From Dromaius novaehollandiae (Eukaryota > Chordata > Aves > Casuariiformes > Dromaiidae): DNA of 64,000 nt. Below are positions 12,501 to 27,500 of the stretch, piece after piece. The DNA lies in assembly GCF_036370855.1 (NCBI RefSeq), contig NC_088102.1, forward strand, positions 66,411,601-66,475,600, given 5' to 3'. Position 1 is the first letter of the stretch, and the number at the start of each line of letters is the position of its first letter. The notes under the pieces are model-generated. The model did not search any database, was not told the origin of the DNA, and saw only the letters and a list, made by a program, of their open reading frames with translations. The translations under genes and the position numbers were made by a program.

Positions 12501-15500
12501 AACTTTTTTTTTTTTTTAAACCATCTATTTCACAGGAACAGGTAGCATTGAGATCCCTGTGCTTTGCTTACTAGTAAATGGAGGACCAAGCACACTTGAG
12601 GTAAGAAGCTGCTTGTAATGTTAGAAAAAAAAAATTAGCTGGTGCAAAGTATTAAGCAATTGATGTAAAACAGATGGATAAATACATGTATCAGCACTTT
12701 ACATAAAGTAAAAACTCAGACCTATATATCACTTAAGAATTAAATTCTGTTTAATATTAAGTTGCCAGTATTTGTGAGAAATACTTCATTTTGAATAGGC
12801 ACCACCAAATCACTAAGGCTTCCATTGCCAGCTAGTACAGTGGGAAGAAAGCCAGCTCCAAATCTAGTGGAATAAAAATACTGTGTTATTACTCAAGATC
12901 ACATACAACGAGATTAATCATTCAGTGCTGTCCAGCAACAGTGAGACAATCATCTCTGCCACAGAGCTCCAAGGAAACACAAAGCCAGGTTTGCTAGATA
13001 AGCCATTTGCAAACTATAGTGTCATCGTTCAACAGAGCGAATACCTTGTAGGATAGAAGATCCTTCAGAATTGTCTGCTAACACTCCGAACGCTTTTCTT
13101 CTTCGGTGAAGGATCAGTTTTGATCTATTTGAGCACTTCTACATCTTAAAGATCTTGTTGCCTGGAACATGTTGATGAGGAAACACTCTTTGATTTGTAT
13201 TTTACCCTTTCTGGTATTTTATTGTGATACTTTGTAGCAGCCTGTGCCTCTGAATGGCATTTTTGGGGTAGTAGTCTTAGATGAAGAGTACAGTATTATA
13301 CTATACACTATAGTATAGTTTCAAGGCCTTAAAGCTCTGTAGAATATCTAATCTGACCTACAAACTGTAAAGATAAGAGAGTTCAGCTAGCTATTTCTGA
13401 ATTTGAGACCAGCTGCCTGTGTCTAAAAGAGAGCACCTTATCTTTAGAAAGACATTTAACCTTAATTTAAAGGTCCCATGTGACAAGACTCTGCTACACC
13501 AGATTATTGTAAGCCATTTTCTTTTTCAGAATAATGACTCATTTCTGGTTACACTCTCCAGTTTCGGTTTCCAGTAACTGCATCTTGTCATATCTTTGCC
13601 AGCTAGATTAAAACACCCTCTGGTATTAGAAATCTTGCCATTTAAACTATAACGATGTCACCTCTTGAGCTTTCCTTTTAGAGGCTAAATATGGCAGCAG
13701 TTTCTATATCTTGGGTGTTGAAAATCACGTATCACAACCTATTAATCTTCTTTCCAAAGTTCTAGAGTACAAGGTGACTGTGAGACCAAAACTTACTGGC
13801 TGGAACTAAGTTCATGTATGTGTGGGGAATGAATAGCTGATTGCGCTTTCTCAGAATTGCCATTTCTTAAAGACAAATTTGATAATACACACCAAGGACT
13901 GAGATTTATTAAACAAAAAAAGAACTTCAGCAAAAGAGTTAACAGTGAGATCCTAAGAGTCTCTTCAGCTTCTTGCATACCCCCAGAGTAACAAACAAAC
14001 AAAAACCCCACACTGGTAGCAAATAGTCATTATTACAGTTACAATGCCTCTGCTTTCCTCCCTCCCAACAACCTGCCTTGCTCTTTGCAGCTGCATAAGT
14101 AATAGAATTAGCAGTGTTTAACTCTTTCAGTTGCTATGCTTCAGCATATTCTTTTCCGTGGCCCAGTGCTGTATTCCCACAGGTAAATTTGAGAATTTCA
14201 GAACATACAGTCAGGGGTTTAGTGAGCTAGAAAAGCCTTCTGAGAATTTCTGCATGGTGCTCCTCTTTCACGTGATTATGCTGAACTATACATTTCTGGG
14301 GGGGGGGGGGGGGGGGGGCGGGGGGCGCGAGTTGGGGACTAACAGATTTTAGGCATTGTCTGTCCAAATCAGGTTGCTTAGCTACTGGATAGGTGTGTTG
14401 TGGAAAGCCGTATAGTCAGGTGCCTATACCTGGATGATCTGCTACAGAACTGGAACAATCCCAATAGCCTGGTGTTTGTACTGACTCCAGAATGAATCTG
14501 GTTTAGGTATACATTTATTCCTAGTTTGTGAGGAGTCCTCCTCTTAATCAAATTTTTCCTTCCATATATGAATTCTAAAAATGTATTTTTTTTTTCAAAC
14601 TACAGAGAATTTGCAGTGGTTTGGAAAATTCTGCTCCCTGGCTTATCTTAGCAGGATCTGGAGGTACAGCTGACATCTTAGCTGCATTCATGAATGAGCC
14701 ACAGCTTATCATGCCAGAAGTTGTTGAAAAGCAATTCAAAGAGAAATTCCCTGCAGAAAACTTCTTGTGGAAGGACATTCTCCAATGGACAGCAACAGTG
14801 AGCTCATATGTTTGATAATTACATGCATTGTGTTCACAAGCTCTCTCCTACCATTACTAGCTTCAGTAGTCCATTCAGTACAGGTTTGCCAGGAAGCTGC
14901 TCAAAAACTTTGGATACTCCAGTGCTCTAATGTTAGTGCCATAGACCTATCTGACGTTAAAATCAAATGTTCAGTAGATCATACAAACTATACAAACTAC
15001 TTTGTCCTAGTGATTCAGCTGAACACTTAGGTCTCTGTCTGCCCTCAATTATTTCCTCAAGTAACAGCCAGCTCCCAGGAACCTCACAGTCCTTCTGGAG
15101 GACATGAAGCATTATTCATCCTCCACAGCTGTGGAGCTTCTGCAGCTGTGAAAGAAGAGACCTAATTCATGATCTACAGCTGCTAAGTGAAGCCTAATTG
15201 TGGATATACATGAATAAATTAACTTCTAAACACCCTTCACTCCTGTTATCCCAACTATTCTGAGTTATAAGTGTTCCTCTTTAAAAAAGAAACTAAAAAG
15301 AACTGATTCACAGTATCCTCACCATTTTTCTTGAGGCACATTCACTGGATTTAACCCACTATGCATAAATGTTTAAGAAAAAAACCTCACCTCTTTGATA
15401 TCATCTTCGGATCATTGTATTAAAGAGCACCGTGTGCCTCTGAGACAGATGAGGACCACCCAGCCTGACCCACTACTCAGTTCTTGCAGTCCCCACTATA

Positions 15501-18500
15501 ATCCTAACTACTTTTAATTCCATTAGGGAGAACTTCGCTAAATCATTAACACCAGGGGATGAAAGGACATCTAGAAGCAATATTGTAAGATGCTCACAAA
15601 GTCTTGGTGCAGCCACACTGTGAGAAAGGAAACTCAGTAGAGAAGCAGAAGGAAAAAGAATACTGTATATATCAATGTTTGATGACTTTTACTCAAAGAA
15701 GACTTAGAGACCATGCTTTTAAACAAACAACTGCAAGGGGAACGTTGAACGTCAAAACAGGAAAGGGTAAAACAGAACTAGTCTCATACTAGCTCCAGTA
15801 TGACTAAGAGTCAAATAAGAATGGGAGATAAGAAAGGATCTTTTAATTAAAACACTTGTCTGGTTCTCAGGATATCCGAGTTCTATTCCTACTATCCTGC
15901 TATGTGATTTTGGACAAGACAGTTACTCCTTCCTTGCCTTAGGGTTCATTTAAATACAAGAAACTAATGATGATTGTCTTCTTGCCAAACCTCCATTTTA
16001 CATTTAGAAAATAAGTTATTTGGGACACACTGTAGGTGCGATCTCCATGGAGGTTTTAGTGATTAATGTATAGCAGTAGGACAATGCGTAAAACAATTTT
16101 TGTTTCAACTCCCAATAGATTCAGAACATTATTTCACAGCAACATCTTCTAACTCTGCACAACTTTGAGCAAGAAGATTCAGAAGAACTAGACACAGTCA
16201 TTTTAAAAGCTTTAGTAAAAGGTAAGAACAATAAACACAGCACAATGCAATACTTGTCTTATTTGATGACTTCTGTGCCACAGATGTATTTTATTCTTGA
16301 TGACCAGAGCAAGCTTGGCTGGCTGTTGGATCAGATTTCATTTCTGATGCACAATTCTTATGCTTGCTCATTGACAAAGTAACTGGGGCAGTTACCATAG
16401 GTCTTGTAACCTTCCATCAAATTATACGTAATGTTTGCTTTTTAATCTAATGCTGCCATGTAGTACTATTTTAATAGCTCCTTTATTTTACTACTTGCTT
16501 CTCTTACTAGTAATAGAAGAAATAGAAACATACTGGAACAGTTATTCCGATTACAAGCCATTATAAAAAGCATTTTAAAAAGCCACAAATAGACCTGAAC
16601 TACTTTGGCTCCAGAAACAGTCCAGTTCTCCTATAAAAAGCCTTCACTGTCTCCTGAAAAATGACTTCAGTTACTCTGCCATCCATTTCAGTTTGTGTTG
16701 GACCAGATTAATTTTAGCATGGGGAAAAATTCCATATCTAGTGTGCTAATTAAGACAAAAACAACAAGAGCCACTTCTTTCTGCAGAGCAGGATCCATCT
16801 TGAAAGAATACAGATGTTATAACTTAACATTTTAATACAGAATTCTGCTAGCAAACAATATTCAAAAAAAAAAAAAAATGTGTGTTTAAATTACTATTTC
16901 TTAAGTTAGAAGAACCAAAAATGACTGTGAAGGATTTCTGGATAAGTGACCCACAAATCTGAGATACCTAAATAAGAGAGCTCATTTTGATAATCAGATT
17001 GTATACATGTTATGTTTAATTTAATACAGTGTTAAGTACTGAGTTTATTTGTATTTCTTATTTTTGGCAGCCTGTAAAAGCCACAGTCAGGAGGCCCAGG
17101 AATATCTGGATGAACTGAAGCTGGCAGTGGCCTGGAATAGAGTGGACATAGCTAAGAGTGAAATATTCAATGGTGATGTGGAGTGGAAGGTACTGGTTTT
17201 TATTGGTTGAAAGGACAATCGGTACTTAATCTAATTTTTTCAGGACATCATTGCACCTGAAACATCTTGACAGAAAGCATCAGTTTTTAGCAGTACCTGC
17301 ATTCTCCACCGAGAGATTAGGCAGCGGCAGTATGCTTCCTAATGCTGTTTGTCTTTCTGGAGTCCCAAATGATAATGGCTAACAATAGAGGAATAATTCA
17401 GTGGCCATTGGTGTCTCTCTTGAGCTCTTTGGGGCAAGTGCCATTCTTGTTCTCCTCCTTTTATACAGACCTTTAAAAATATATATGTGCAAAGCTGAGT
17501 GTACAAAGCAAAATAAGCATACAGATATTACTATGGGAAGATGGTAGGAAGAATCTCACTCTTTCTAGCTGCTGTATAGTACCCGGTGCAGCAGGTACCT
17601 GAACATCACAACACCACCTACAGCATGCTGTTCGTGTTAATATTTCTACATTAACACTTACACAGATGTTTTGTCACAGAGAAATAGGAAGAGGCCTATC
17701 CCTCTTCCTTTTTCCACTCACTCTTGACCTGGTAGCAGGCAAAATGTGCATGTCCTAATGCTAAATGCTCCCTCTCCTCCTCAGTGATCCATGATTACCC
17801 CCAAAAAAACATTTTTGTGTGTGTCAATACAGTCCTGTGACCTGGAGGAAGTGATGATGGATGCTCTGGTCAATGACAAACCAGAATTCGTAAAATTATT
17901 TATTGACAACGGGGCCAACATGTCCGACTTCCTGACATATAGTCGGCTGCAGAGACTCTACTGTTCCATTTCTCAGAAGTGTCTCCTCTACAAACTTCTA
18001 CTGAGGAAACACGAGGAAAGCAAGCTAACCTTGGCAGGGCTCACTGGTCAACAGCACAAGGAGCTGGAAGAAACCTGCCCACTCTTCAGTCTCAGTGAGG
18101 TCTCTAGAGTTCTCAAGGATTTTCTCCATGATGCATGCAAAGGTTTCTATCAAGAGCCAAGACATGGAGGCAAGAAGAAATCTGTAAGTTACAACTCTCC
18201 ATCGTAGTCCTGCTCTTCTGCAATTTCTCATATCAAAAATTCTGACCTGGTCTAATCTTTGAGGGGAGGGAGCGGGGAGAGAAAGGAAAATATGAAAAAC
18301 AGTTACTTCAGCTTCTCATTCCTCTTTTTTCAGCTCATTATTTCAATTAAAATGTTCTGATCTTTTTAATTTCAAAGCTAAAAAAGAAAATGAAAGAATT
18401 TTAAAGATTTACAGATTGTGATTTCTCTCTCTCCCCTTCTGCCATGCTTTTCCAATAAACTGAGGTTTTTACTGTACCTTGAACTAGAGTTAAAATATCA

Positions 18501-21500
18501 CTCCCATTTCAGGACCTCTTGCAGAGAGGCCCGTCTTCCACACCCTTGTAGTGCAATTTCCACAGACTGTTCCTCATTCCAGTGCCTTACACATGCAGAA
18601 CAGATTGAGCTTATCAGCCTGATGTGCAAGGACAGATTCTATGAAAGAAATATAGTGAGTATGCAGAGACAGATTTAGGTTTACTAAGGAGTAATTAGGC
18701 CATAGAAATAGTAGTTTGCAGTTCTCCAATGGAACTTCAAAAGCAGACACACTTGAACAACAATATTTTCTAGGGAGTAGACAGAAGCAGGTGATGGCCA
18801 TTTTCAGTCCCAGGTGGTCTGAGCCTGCATTACTTATGTAAACTAAACCCTGAAAATAGTAGCCTTTATGAGTAAAACTATTCATAGATTTATATTGTAT
18901 AGGAGCAGATTGGATATTCAGTAGTGTGCAATGCGTGGTATCTGCCTTTAGGTCAGTTTAATCTTCTTATTGAGTGACATGATACATGCCAAGAAATACG
19001 AACAATTGTGTGAAATGGCCGGGATAAGCACCCTGACCAACACACGATAACGAAAACATGTGACGGGTACCACTATGGAATGTCTATGTAACAATATATA
19101 AATATTTTATCACTTTTTCAATGTGTTAAATATTCTGTCAAAATGCAACTCAGAAGTATCAAAATTCTTGCAAGCACGTTTGAATTCACATGTCCAAACT
19201 TATTTCCAGACAGAGATGTACACAGAAACTTGGATAAGGTCACCAGAATTTTAGAGTAACTGAACAAGTAAATTTTTTGATATTTTTCCAGATTCTAGTT
19301 TCATTTTAAAACTGTTTAAACTCCAAAATAAATCATCACACGAGAACTTCAGTGACTTTTGCTTTAATAAAGCTTTGTTGAACAAATTGGTAGTACGAAA
19401 ACCTGAAGTTTGACTCTGAGCAGGATTTCTTTTTTTGCAGACACAGACAAGTTGGGACAATAGCTTTGAGGTCAATAGGCAGACTCCAGACTTACAAACT
19501 TTGCAGAAATAAAAGCCTGCCCCTGAAGTCTCCCTGAAAGCCTGAAAATTCCCTTTGTGGAATTTGGCAGCAACTTAGCTGAAAGCAAGTGGTATAAATA
19601 AGGCCCAATGCAGATAGACAGTCACACTGTCTACTAGCTCTTTTCCTTTAAAAGCTTCTTCCCACGGTTGCCACCAGTGGCTCAATCTCATTATCTTTTT
19701 TCAGGTTAGGATCTAGTGGTTACACAGACTGCTCTAAGATGGATGAGACTTTTGGGATATCTTTGTTTCCTGCCAGGCTTTCAATGCAATTTAGTAGATT
19801 GAATAGCTCACTAAAAAAATGAAAAAAATCCATACAAATACCTTTGAATAGAACCCCACAGTTTAAGTGACTTTAAAAAATATCCTCACAAAAACTTGTT
19901 TTATAATCCATCCCCCCTTCCTCCACCCCGCCACAGACACACACTCTGGCTGCTTTTAATTAACACAATGGATATAAAGGCATTTTAAGTATACTTAAAA
20001 CTCAGAACTTGACCTAAGTTGCCATACTTGCTCTAGAGAGGTTTTTATTGTATGTGAAAGGAACAAGCAGTGTTCTACTTAAAATACTCCCTACAGGAGG
20101 GAGAGATTTCTCTGAGGAAAGACTAAAAAGAGAGCATTGATGTGCTCTATTCTTGTCATGTACAGGGCTTTGCTGAGACTTATTTGTGTTTAAATAAAAT
20201 CCCTTTTGTTCCCTTCCTCTGAAACCATGTCCTCTGCTGCAGTTAAGCAGAATCTGATGTAATTGAAGGCCAGCTCAGATTAGTTAATCACAGGTTTGTC
20301 TTGTATGATATTACACACCAGTGGTGAAACTCTGGCCTTAATAAAGTCAATGAGAGCTTTGCCATTGACTTCAATGGAGTCATGATTTCATCCAGAGTGT
20401 TCTCACACATATTGAGTTATATCAGGGATACAAGGGCCTTTTGATTCTGTACAGAATGAACTAATTACTACTTAGTCCTAAAGGAAAAAAAGAATTAAAA
20501 GAATATGAAGTAGCTGGCAAGGCTGAGAGCTGCTTAGATCATATCATTTGCATAGAAAAAAAACTGCAAAACAGGTTTTAATTTTTCGAAACCGTATTTC
20601 AGGATAAAATGAATACAAAGCGATTACCTGGGCCCTTGGATATGAACCAGAAAAGCCAAAATCCTTGGAGGGATTTATTTTTATGGGCAGTACTTCAAAA
20701 CCGGCACAAGATGGCAAACTATTTCTGGGCTATGGTAAGCTTTGATCTATAGCTGCTTCAGATGAAGTATTGGCATATTTCATATACATGAGATTTTTTT
20801 GCTCAGCTTTGCAGTTAAGATGACATATGTTCAGTTCTGAAATGCTAGATGTGGCATTTATAGGGCCTTTCATCTTATGGTGGCTCATGCCAATAAGGAC
20901 CAAAGGCCCTGACAGAGGGGGAGGGCATAGCAGCAGCAGGTATAAATCAGCACAGCCTGAAGCTCTGCTGATTAATGTCAGCTGCAGAGCTGAGCCTTTG
21001 TCTTCCTTGCTGCTGATGACTCAGCTCTCAACCTTGGATTTTGTATCTTCTATAATAGGTCAATTGTTTGTTTGGGTCTAGAGCAGTGGTCAGGAGGGGA
21101 GACACTGCAGTCATGTATCTTTAGCTTAAGTGCAGTATCTGTAGAGAACACCAGTGTGAAAGTCTCAGGGGCTGAGCTTCAAACTGGCATAACTGGCACC
21201 TGCTTTACACTCCTCTGCAACCTCATCCATCTGCAGTGCAATGCCATAGCTTCCCTCTCCTCCCCCTTCCTTCTGCAAAGGCCAACCACTGCCATAAGGC
21301 TCCATCTGTGAGCTTCCAGCCAGCTGCATCTGGCACAGGGAGGGTCATGGAACAGGAGATAAACTGCAGCATGGCTCTTCAGCCAGTTTGTGTGTACACG
21401 TACAGACATATCTGTGCCCTGCATGGTCATGTTTTTAACACAGCCCTGCTAGTAGAAGGCACATTTCTCAGCTGTGCGCTGCTGTTACACCTCTGCCAGA

Positions 21501-24500
21501 TGTGCTCCCTCCTTTCCCATATGGCTTTACGCAGGGTCTCAATGCAACCACGCTCAAGAGATCTGGACACTCGGAGTGTTTTGCTCTATTTCCACAGGCC
21601 ATTATTCTACTCTCAGTTCTTGATTGCTACCCAAAAATCAGGCCCTTCTAATGTGAATTGTAAGCACAATACCCAGCAGTCTCCAGCCTTGTGTAGCACA
21701 AGAACTAACAATAAGTGGTTTGACTCTCAGATATCACCAAAGCTGTCATTTTGATCAGTGTTTTAAACTTTGAAGTCTGTATTTGAAGGAGGGTTTTTGC
21801 AAGAGGAGAAATGCATAAATATTTTTGGTTAGCTGCATGTTAGGGAAGTCTTCACCAGATCAGAAATGCCCACCTGTGCATGGTAACACCAGCCCTCTCT
21901 TTCAACTTCATAGGGTCAGGAGGGTGTAGCTTCAGCTCTGGCAGCCTGCAAGATCCTTAAAGAAATGTCCCGCCTGGAGATGGAGACTGAAGTAGCACGT
22001 ATAATGAAAGAGGCCAAATATGAGCAGCTCGCTATTGGTAAGTAACAGCAGCTTTTTAACAACATCAAAAAATTTAAGAGGTGACAACCACTGGAAGGAA
22101 AACAAATGAAAAAATCCTCTTCAAGTTGTAAAAGATTGACCGTCACAAATAATTTAACACTCTTGCAACACAGCCAATTCCAAACATTCAAATATCACAG
22201 AAGTAGGACTTAAAAAAACCCACCAAACTTCAAATGCTGATTTGGGAGGAAGGAGGGAGCATGTTCTAACACTGGCCCCTGGTATGCATGGAAAAAGCTG
22301 CATGTTGGTATTTTAGGTTTCTGATCTTAAAACAAGGTGTACTAAAATGATGGGCAAAATAGAATAACCAAAATACTTCCAGGCTCACAGCACTTTGTTT
22401 TTCCCACGCTATTAAGCTCATTCTGTAACAGCCATTAGAGTAACAAATTTTAAGGCTTGTCTTCACTGCTAAAGATAATTCAAGATTACCTCACTCCAAG
22501 GAGGGCTAGCTACACTGCAAAACACTGCAGAACTCCAAAGCGAGACCCACTGGCTTGGCAGCCAGCAAGCAGCTCCTCCCTGCAGCACTAGGCATTCAGA
22601 CATCAGCAGCACTGGAATGACAGGCCCTCCCTCCTTTGCTCAGTGTGAAAACAGATGTTTGTGTATGAGTTTTTCTGCTAATTTGACATCAAGACCAATT
22701 TGTACCTCAAGGTAACAGTGCAGTTAACAGAAGACATTAGAATATACCACATGTAGAAATGCAGAGGCTACTTCTCTCCCCTTAGACCTAATATATCAAG
22801 CTGCTGAAGGCTCATGCAGACTTTGCTATGTTATTTATACACAGATCACATTTTTTCCCTCTTCTCTCAGTGCCATTATTATTCGTGAAGTATAAGAGTC
22901 AGGTTCTAATTCAATCATAGGGCTCTAGTAATTTAGTCATGGAATTAACAAGGCCTAATCCAACACACAGAAGTCTGTTCCTTGTCTTTGGTAAGCATTA
23001 AATCAGATCCTCAAGTTTCCATTTCTGGCCTGGTTAACACTGTCAATAAGGGCATTCTTTAGAAACGATAAATACCATTGTCAACTGCAAAAGAAATCTG
23101 TGTATCAGCCTATTATAAGTGATCTTGATCCTTCCCTCAGTCATCACAATGCAACAACAAGGTATAAACTGGACTAGGAAAGGTACTGAGATAATTGAGT
23201 GAATCAACACAATGAAACAAGCTGACATGAGAAATCAGATCTAATCTAGTGCTCAAACCTTGACTTTTTGGCACACTGTTCATCCCATTTTCTGAGCTCC
23301 GCCACCAGCTTTTCTTGAAATAGAAAGAACTATGCCGCAAAACTCTACAATGTCTAACATCCATGACTTTAAACCAGACATTTGTTGGCTACAAGCCAAA
23401 GCTGAGCTGCTCCTTTTGTTTAGTCTATTCAGGCAAATGAGGGCAGCTTGGCAACTCATACTTCAAAGTTTAAAGGAATCTCCCAAGAGATTTGTTTTTT
23501 GCCTAAAACTGTGCACGAGGCAGCTACAGAAGAGGGACTGTAATATATTGACATGTCTGTAGAAGAACTGAGAAGGAAATACTTTGCAGTAGGAGGGCAA
23601 AAAAATGCTAAAGAGCCCCAGAGTTGAGAAGAAAACATGCAAATAGAGGGAGGTGAGAGGGAAGTACTGAGAGATTCACTCCATACCTTTCTGTAAATAG
23701 TGAGAATTTAAAAATTACAACAAATCCCGTGATTCTTTCACCTAGGCAAATCTATTTTATCTGCTCTCTGCCCCACACATACACACATGCATAAAGCTGT
23801 ATCGAGTTATTCTTATGTCCAGAATGATTCCTCTCTCCCTCTCTCCTCCTCTTAGCTTTCTCAGACTGTTTTCAAATATTGCAGACTCACAGAATTCTCT
23901 GGGAGAGCAAGCAGCATCTGCCAGTGTTCTGGCTTGGGTGCCACCGTATTGTGCCCTACACACACCACCCTCTTGCCTCACATTCATCTTCCATGACAAG
24001 ATCCATTTGTCTATATTTTCGTTTGGCAGAACTGTTTAGTGAATGCTATCACAACAGCGAGGAGAGCGCGTTTGCTCTATTGGTGAGGAAAAATCAGTAC
24101 TGGAGCAAAACCACTTGCCTTCAGCTGGCTACAGAAGCAGACGCAAAGTCTTTCTTTGCACATGACGGTGTCCAGGTAAGCTCCACAGACACTTCCCCTA
24201 CCACCTCCATTCCCCAGGGCTTTGAAGCATGATGCTGGACACAGAAAAGGGTAGGTGCAGCAACTGAATGACCCCACGAAATGCATTCCCCTCAGAGACA
24301 TTCTTCTGAGAAAGAATTCTTTCCTCTCCCTAGCACCAGGTAAAGAGGCCATTCTGCTGCATCCTTGATAAACCAGCACAGTTCCCTCTTTCCCCTCCCT
24401 TTCATGCAGCTAGCACTGAGAAAAAGATACAGTCCTCATTCCATCCTATGCTTTTTCTCCTTCCTTGCTCACAGAGAAGCGTCAGGAAAGCACTTTAAAT

Positions 24501-27500
24501 TTGCCTTAGGCATAAAGAAGCTGCTCCAAAATGTTAGGTAACTCCTTTACAGAGCTCATTTAGATCCAAAGAAGAGCTCACTGATAAAAAGTCAAATCAA
24601 GTTACTCTTCAGCCTTGCCCCCATATCCTGAGGTCTATCCATATTCACAGAACTAAATTTAGAGTGGTGGTGCTTTTAACTCTCAGTGGCTTGCTCACAC
24701 CTTCTCAGTAGTAGATGAGTACTATTCTCAGGAATACAGATGATGCTTAATTCTACTTGAATTGCTGTTCTTTCTGCTGTCCTCTCCTAACTTTTTGCGT
24801 ATGCAGAAGAACGGACAGAAGGATGCACAGAGTGCTTGTTTGCTCTGAAAGTGTGCCTGCTGTCTAGGTTTTCAGAGCACTACCTGATCTTCACCGTCTT
24901 CAGAGCCACAGAACATAGCTGTATTTGAGCTGCATGTGTGTGTTTTCATGGTGTTGAAGTCATCTCTGCATTCTGTTTTCTTGACTTGCAGGCCTTCCTG
25001 ACAAAAATATGGTGGGGAGACATGTCTACAAGCACACAGATCTTGAAGTTAATTTGTGGATTCTGGTGTCCTCTCCTAATCTACACAAATTTAATAGCAT
25101 TCAGGTACAAACCTAAATATTTGGGTGCAAAAGATGACTAAAGGAAGAAAAGTAAATCATGAAAAATACCCAACCTCAAAATTTCACATGTAAGTCATGA
25201 GAATCATAAAATCCCCTCTGAGGGTCAGAAGAAAGCTTGCACAACTATTAACCAAATCATTTTCATATGGGACTTTGTGATTTGTGCATCCTGTGCTAGC
25301 ACCTATCCTAATGCTTAAAACATGAACACTACACAGTTTCATGCAGATCATTTCTATTGTGCCCAATCCAAAGAAAAGCCTGATAGAGTTCTGTCAGCTT
25401 TAGCTCCAGGTATAGCACCCTCTGCTTTTAGATTTCAAGATGCCTGGTTCAAACTTCAGTACCTTAGCAAGGAAAACAACCAATTATCAGCCACAAGCCT
25501 TTGGAACCATAAGTTGGGCTTAAAAACACAGGAGTGACATGAAATCAATTAAGATTTCAAAATTTAATATCCTATGGAATATCTTTGTTAGTCTTCTACA
25601 GGCATAGCCTTTGGAGCTCATACTGTTCTGCTTTCATCACAATGAGGATGGCTAGAATCTTAGACCTTCTTAAAAAACAACACCCCCCCCGGCCCCCCAG
25701 AAACAAACAAAAAAAAAATGCCAAGGTGCTCAGTCAATCAGAAGAATCCAGGAACTAAAACTTTAAGAAAACCTCCAAATATTGTGAGGTTAATAACATG
25801 CTATTATGAAACATATGTTTCTTTAAACTCTTAAACCAATTATGAAGCAAGAGGAAAGCTTGTTTGCCATCACTGACTCAAGACTCATTCTGCCAATGTG
25901 ATTAAAGATGGCTTCTTCTTGGCATAGTGGGTGCCAGCTTCACAAATCTAAGTAATTTAATGTGAAATTTCAGCAAAGTTTTCATGGAAGAGTTTAAATT
26001 ATGATTCATATGCAAAGTAAGCTGTTCCAAATTAGCTCTTTTGAGGACATCTTTGCCTCCTTTCCATAGAAATGCAAGACCTGAACACCACATTCCCTCC
26101 TGCTTCTGGCATTTTCCTTTCTTAACTACTACTAAGCATGGCCAGAAACGGAGTATTGTCTTATAGGACTGACTGTTCAAATTCCTTCCTAAATATTTTG
26201 AGGAAGATGAGCATCCTACTCCATTTTCGTGAAGCTAATGTCAATGATCACTTCTCTTTTGAATCTTGTGCTGGCTTCAGTTTTCCCCTTAGAAATATAC
26301 ATAAACTTTAGGCCTGTAAATTCTGTTTATTTGATTGCTTCTCAACAGAGCAAGTCCAAGACAAGTACATGCAAACAGTTCTGTATGAATGCCACTTCAG
26401 TAGTGAAGAATCGCTACCCATCATCTTTCAGCTAATGAGATTATTTCCTTACAGGGAAGAGAAACGATCAAAGAATGAACCAGAGCCATTTAGAGAGCTG
26501 GACAGTTTAGATACAGAGAAGACTTTGTTTTTTTCCAAGGAAGAAGATAGGTAAGTATAAAACAATCAATTAACACAACTTCTGTGACAGAAATCAAAGA
26601 ACAAGACACTTCTTGAGGATTAGCAACCAGCTAATTATCCAAGGAGCAGTTGAAGGACCCAAGGTCATTACTCTTCAGGAAGTGCTATGCCCTCTGATTA
26701 CTGGTGGTGTTACTCCGTAAAAGGATTATAGATGATAAACAGGGATATAGCATCATTTTTAAAGAGATACAACAACTTACTTGGTCTGAACAGGTCATTT
26801 CTACAAAAAAAGGGAATCTGGTTATTACCTAGGGACTCAGAAGTCATTTCCTGACATTCCTTTGAACTGGCAATGCCTGGTATAGTTTGGATTTAAGATC
26901 TAACCCACTGTAGGATTACTGAATTGTGCAGAAAGAAGGTACTTAGATAAACCTTATGTTCTCTGAGTCTACCACTCCATATCTTCCTATGAAGGCCGCA
27001 CCAGAAATAATATTTGCAAACAGCAGCACCTGGGAATTTTATGTTAAGCCAGTTTCCCACCATGCTAGTGCTCTTCGTAGTATTTTAAAAGATAGGCACT
27101 CAGGAAACTGAAGTATAGTAACAGATTTATGAGTTAGAGGGAACCTTACAGAAAGAGGGAACTGAGCACAAAAATTGTCACTTGCTTGTGGTCTTTCACA
27201 GATCCGTGATTCAAGATTCCTAAATCCCATCCTATAACCCTACCACACACTTGTCACCAAGACCTGGAAGGTCACAAGGATTTAAGTTAGAACAGGAAGA
27301 CTTTTGATTGGCACAAAATTCTCTTAGTGGCTAACAAGTGCTAAATAGCCACTTGTATTAAACACATACTTTTCAATGATTTAAGGAGAATCCTATCTGA
27401 AACATCTGAACAGCAGTGGGGTAGTGTCATCCACAGTACAGAGTGCTGGACCAAGCCAGAGTTATTACACTCTATTTTACACTCTGGTATGTCAGAGAAA

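Noticed and set aside
21236-21754. 172-codon plus-strand frame
   Set aside because: It lies within TRPM5 intron 10, has no recognisable homology, no splice logic and low-complexity Leu/Ser/Cys content.
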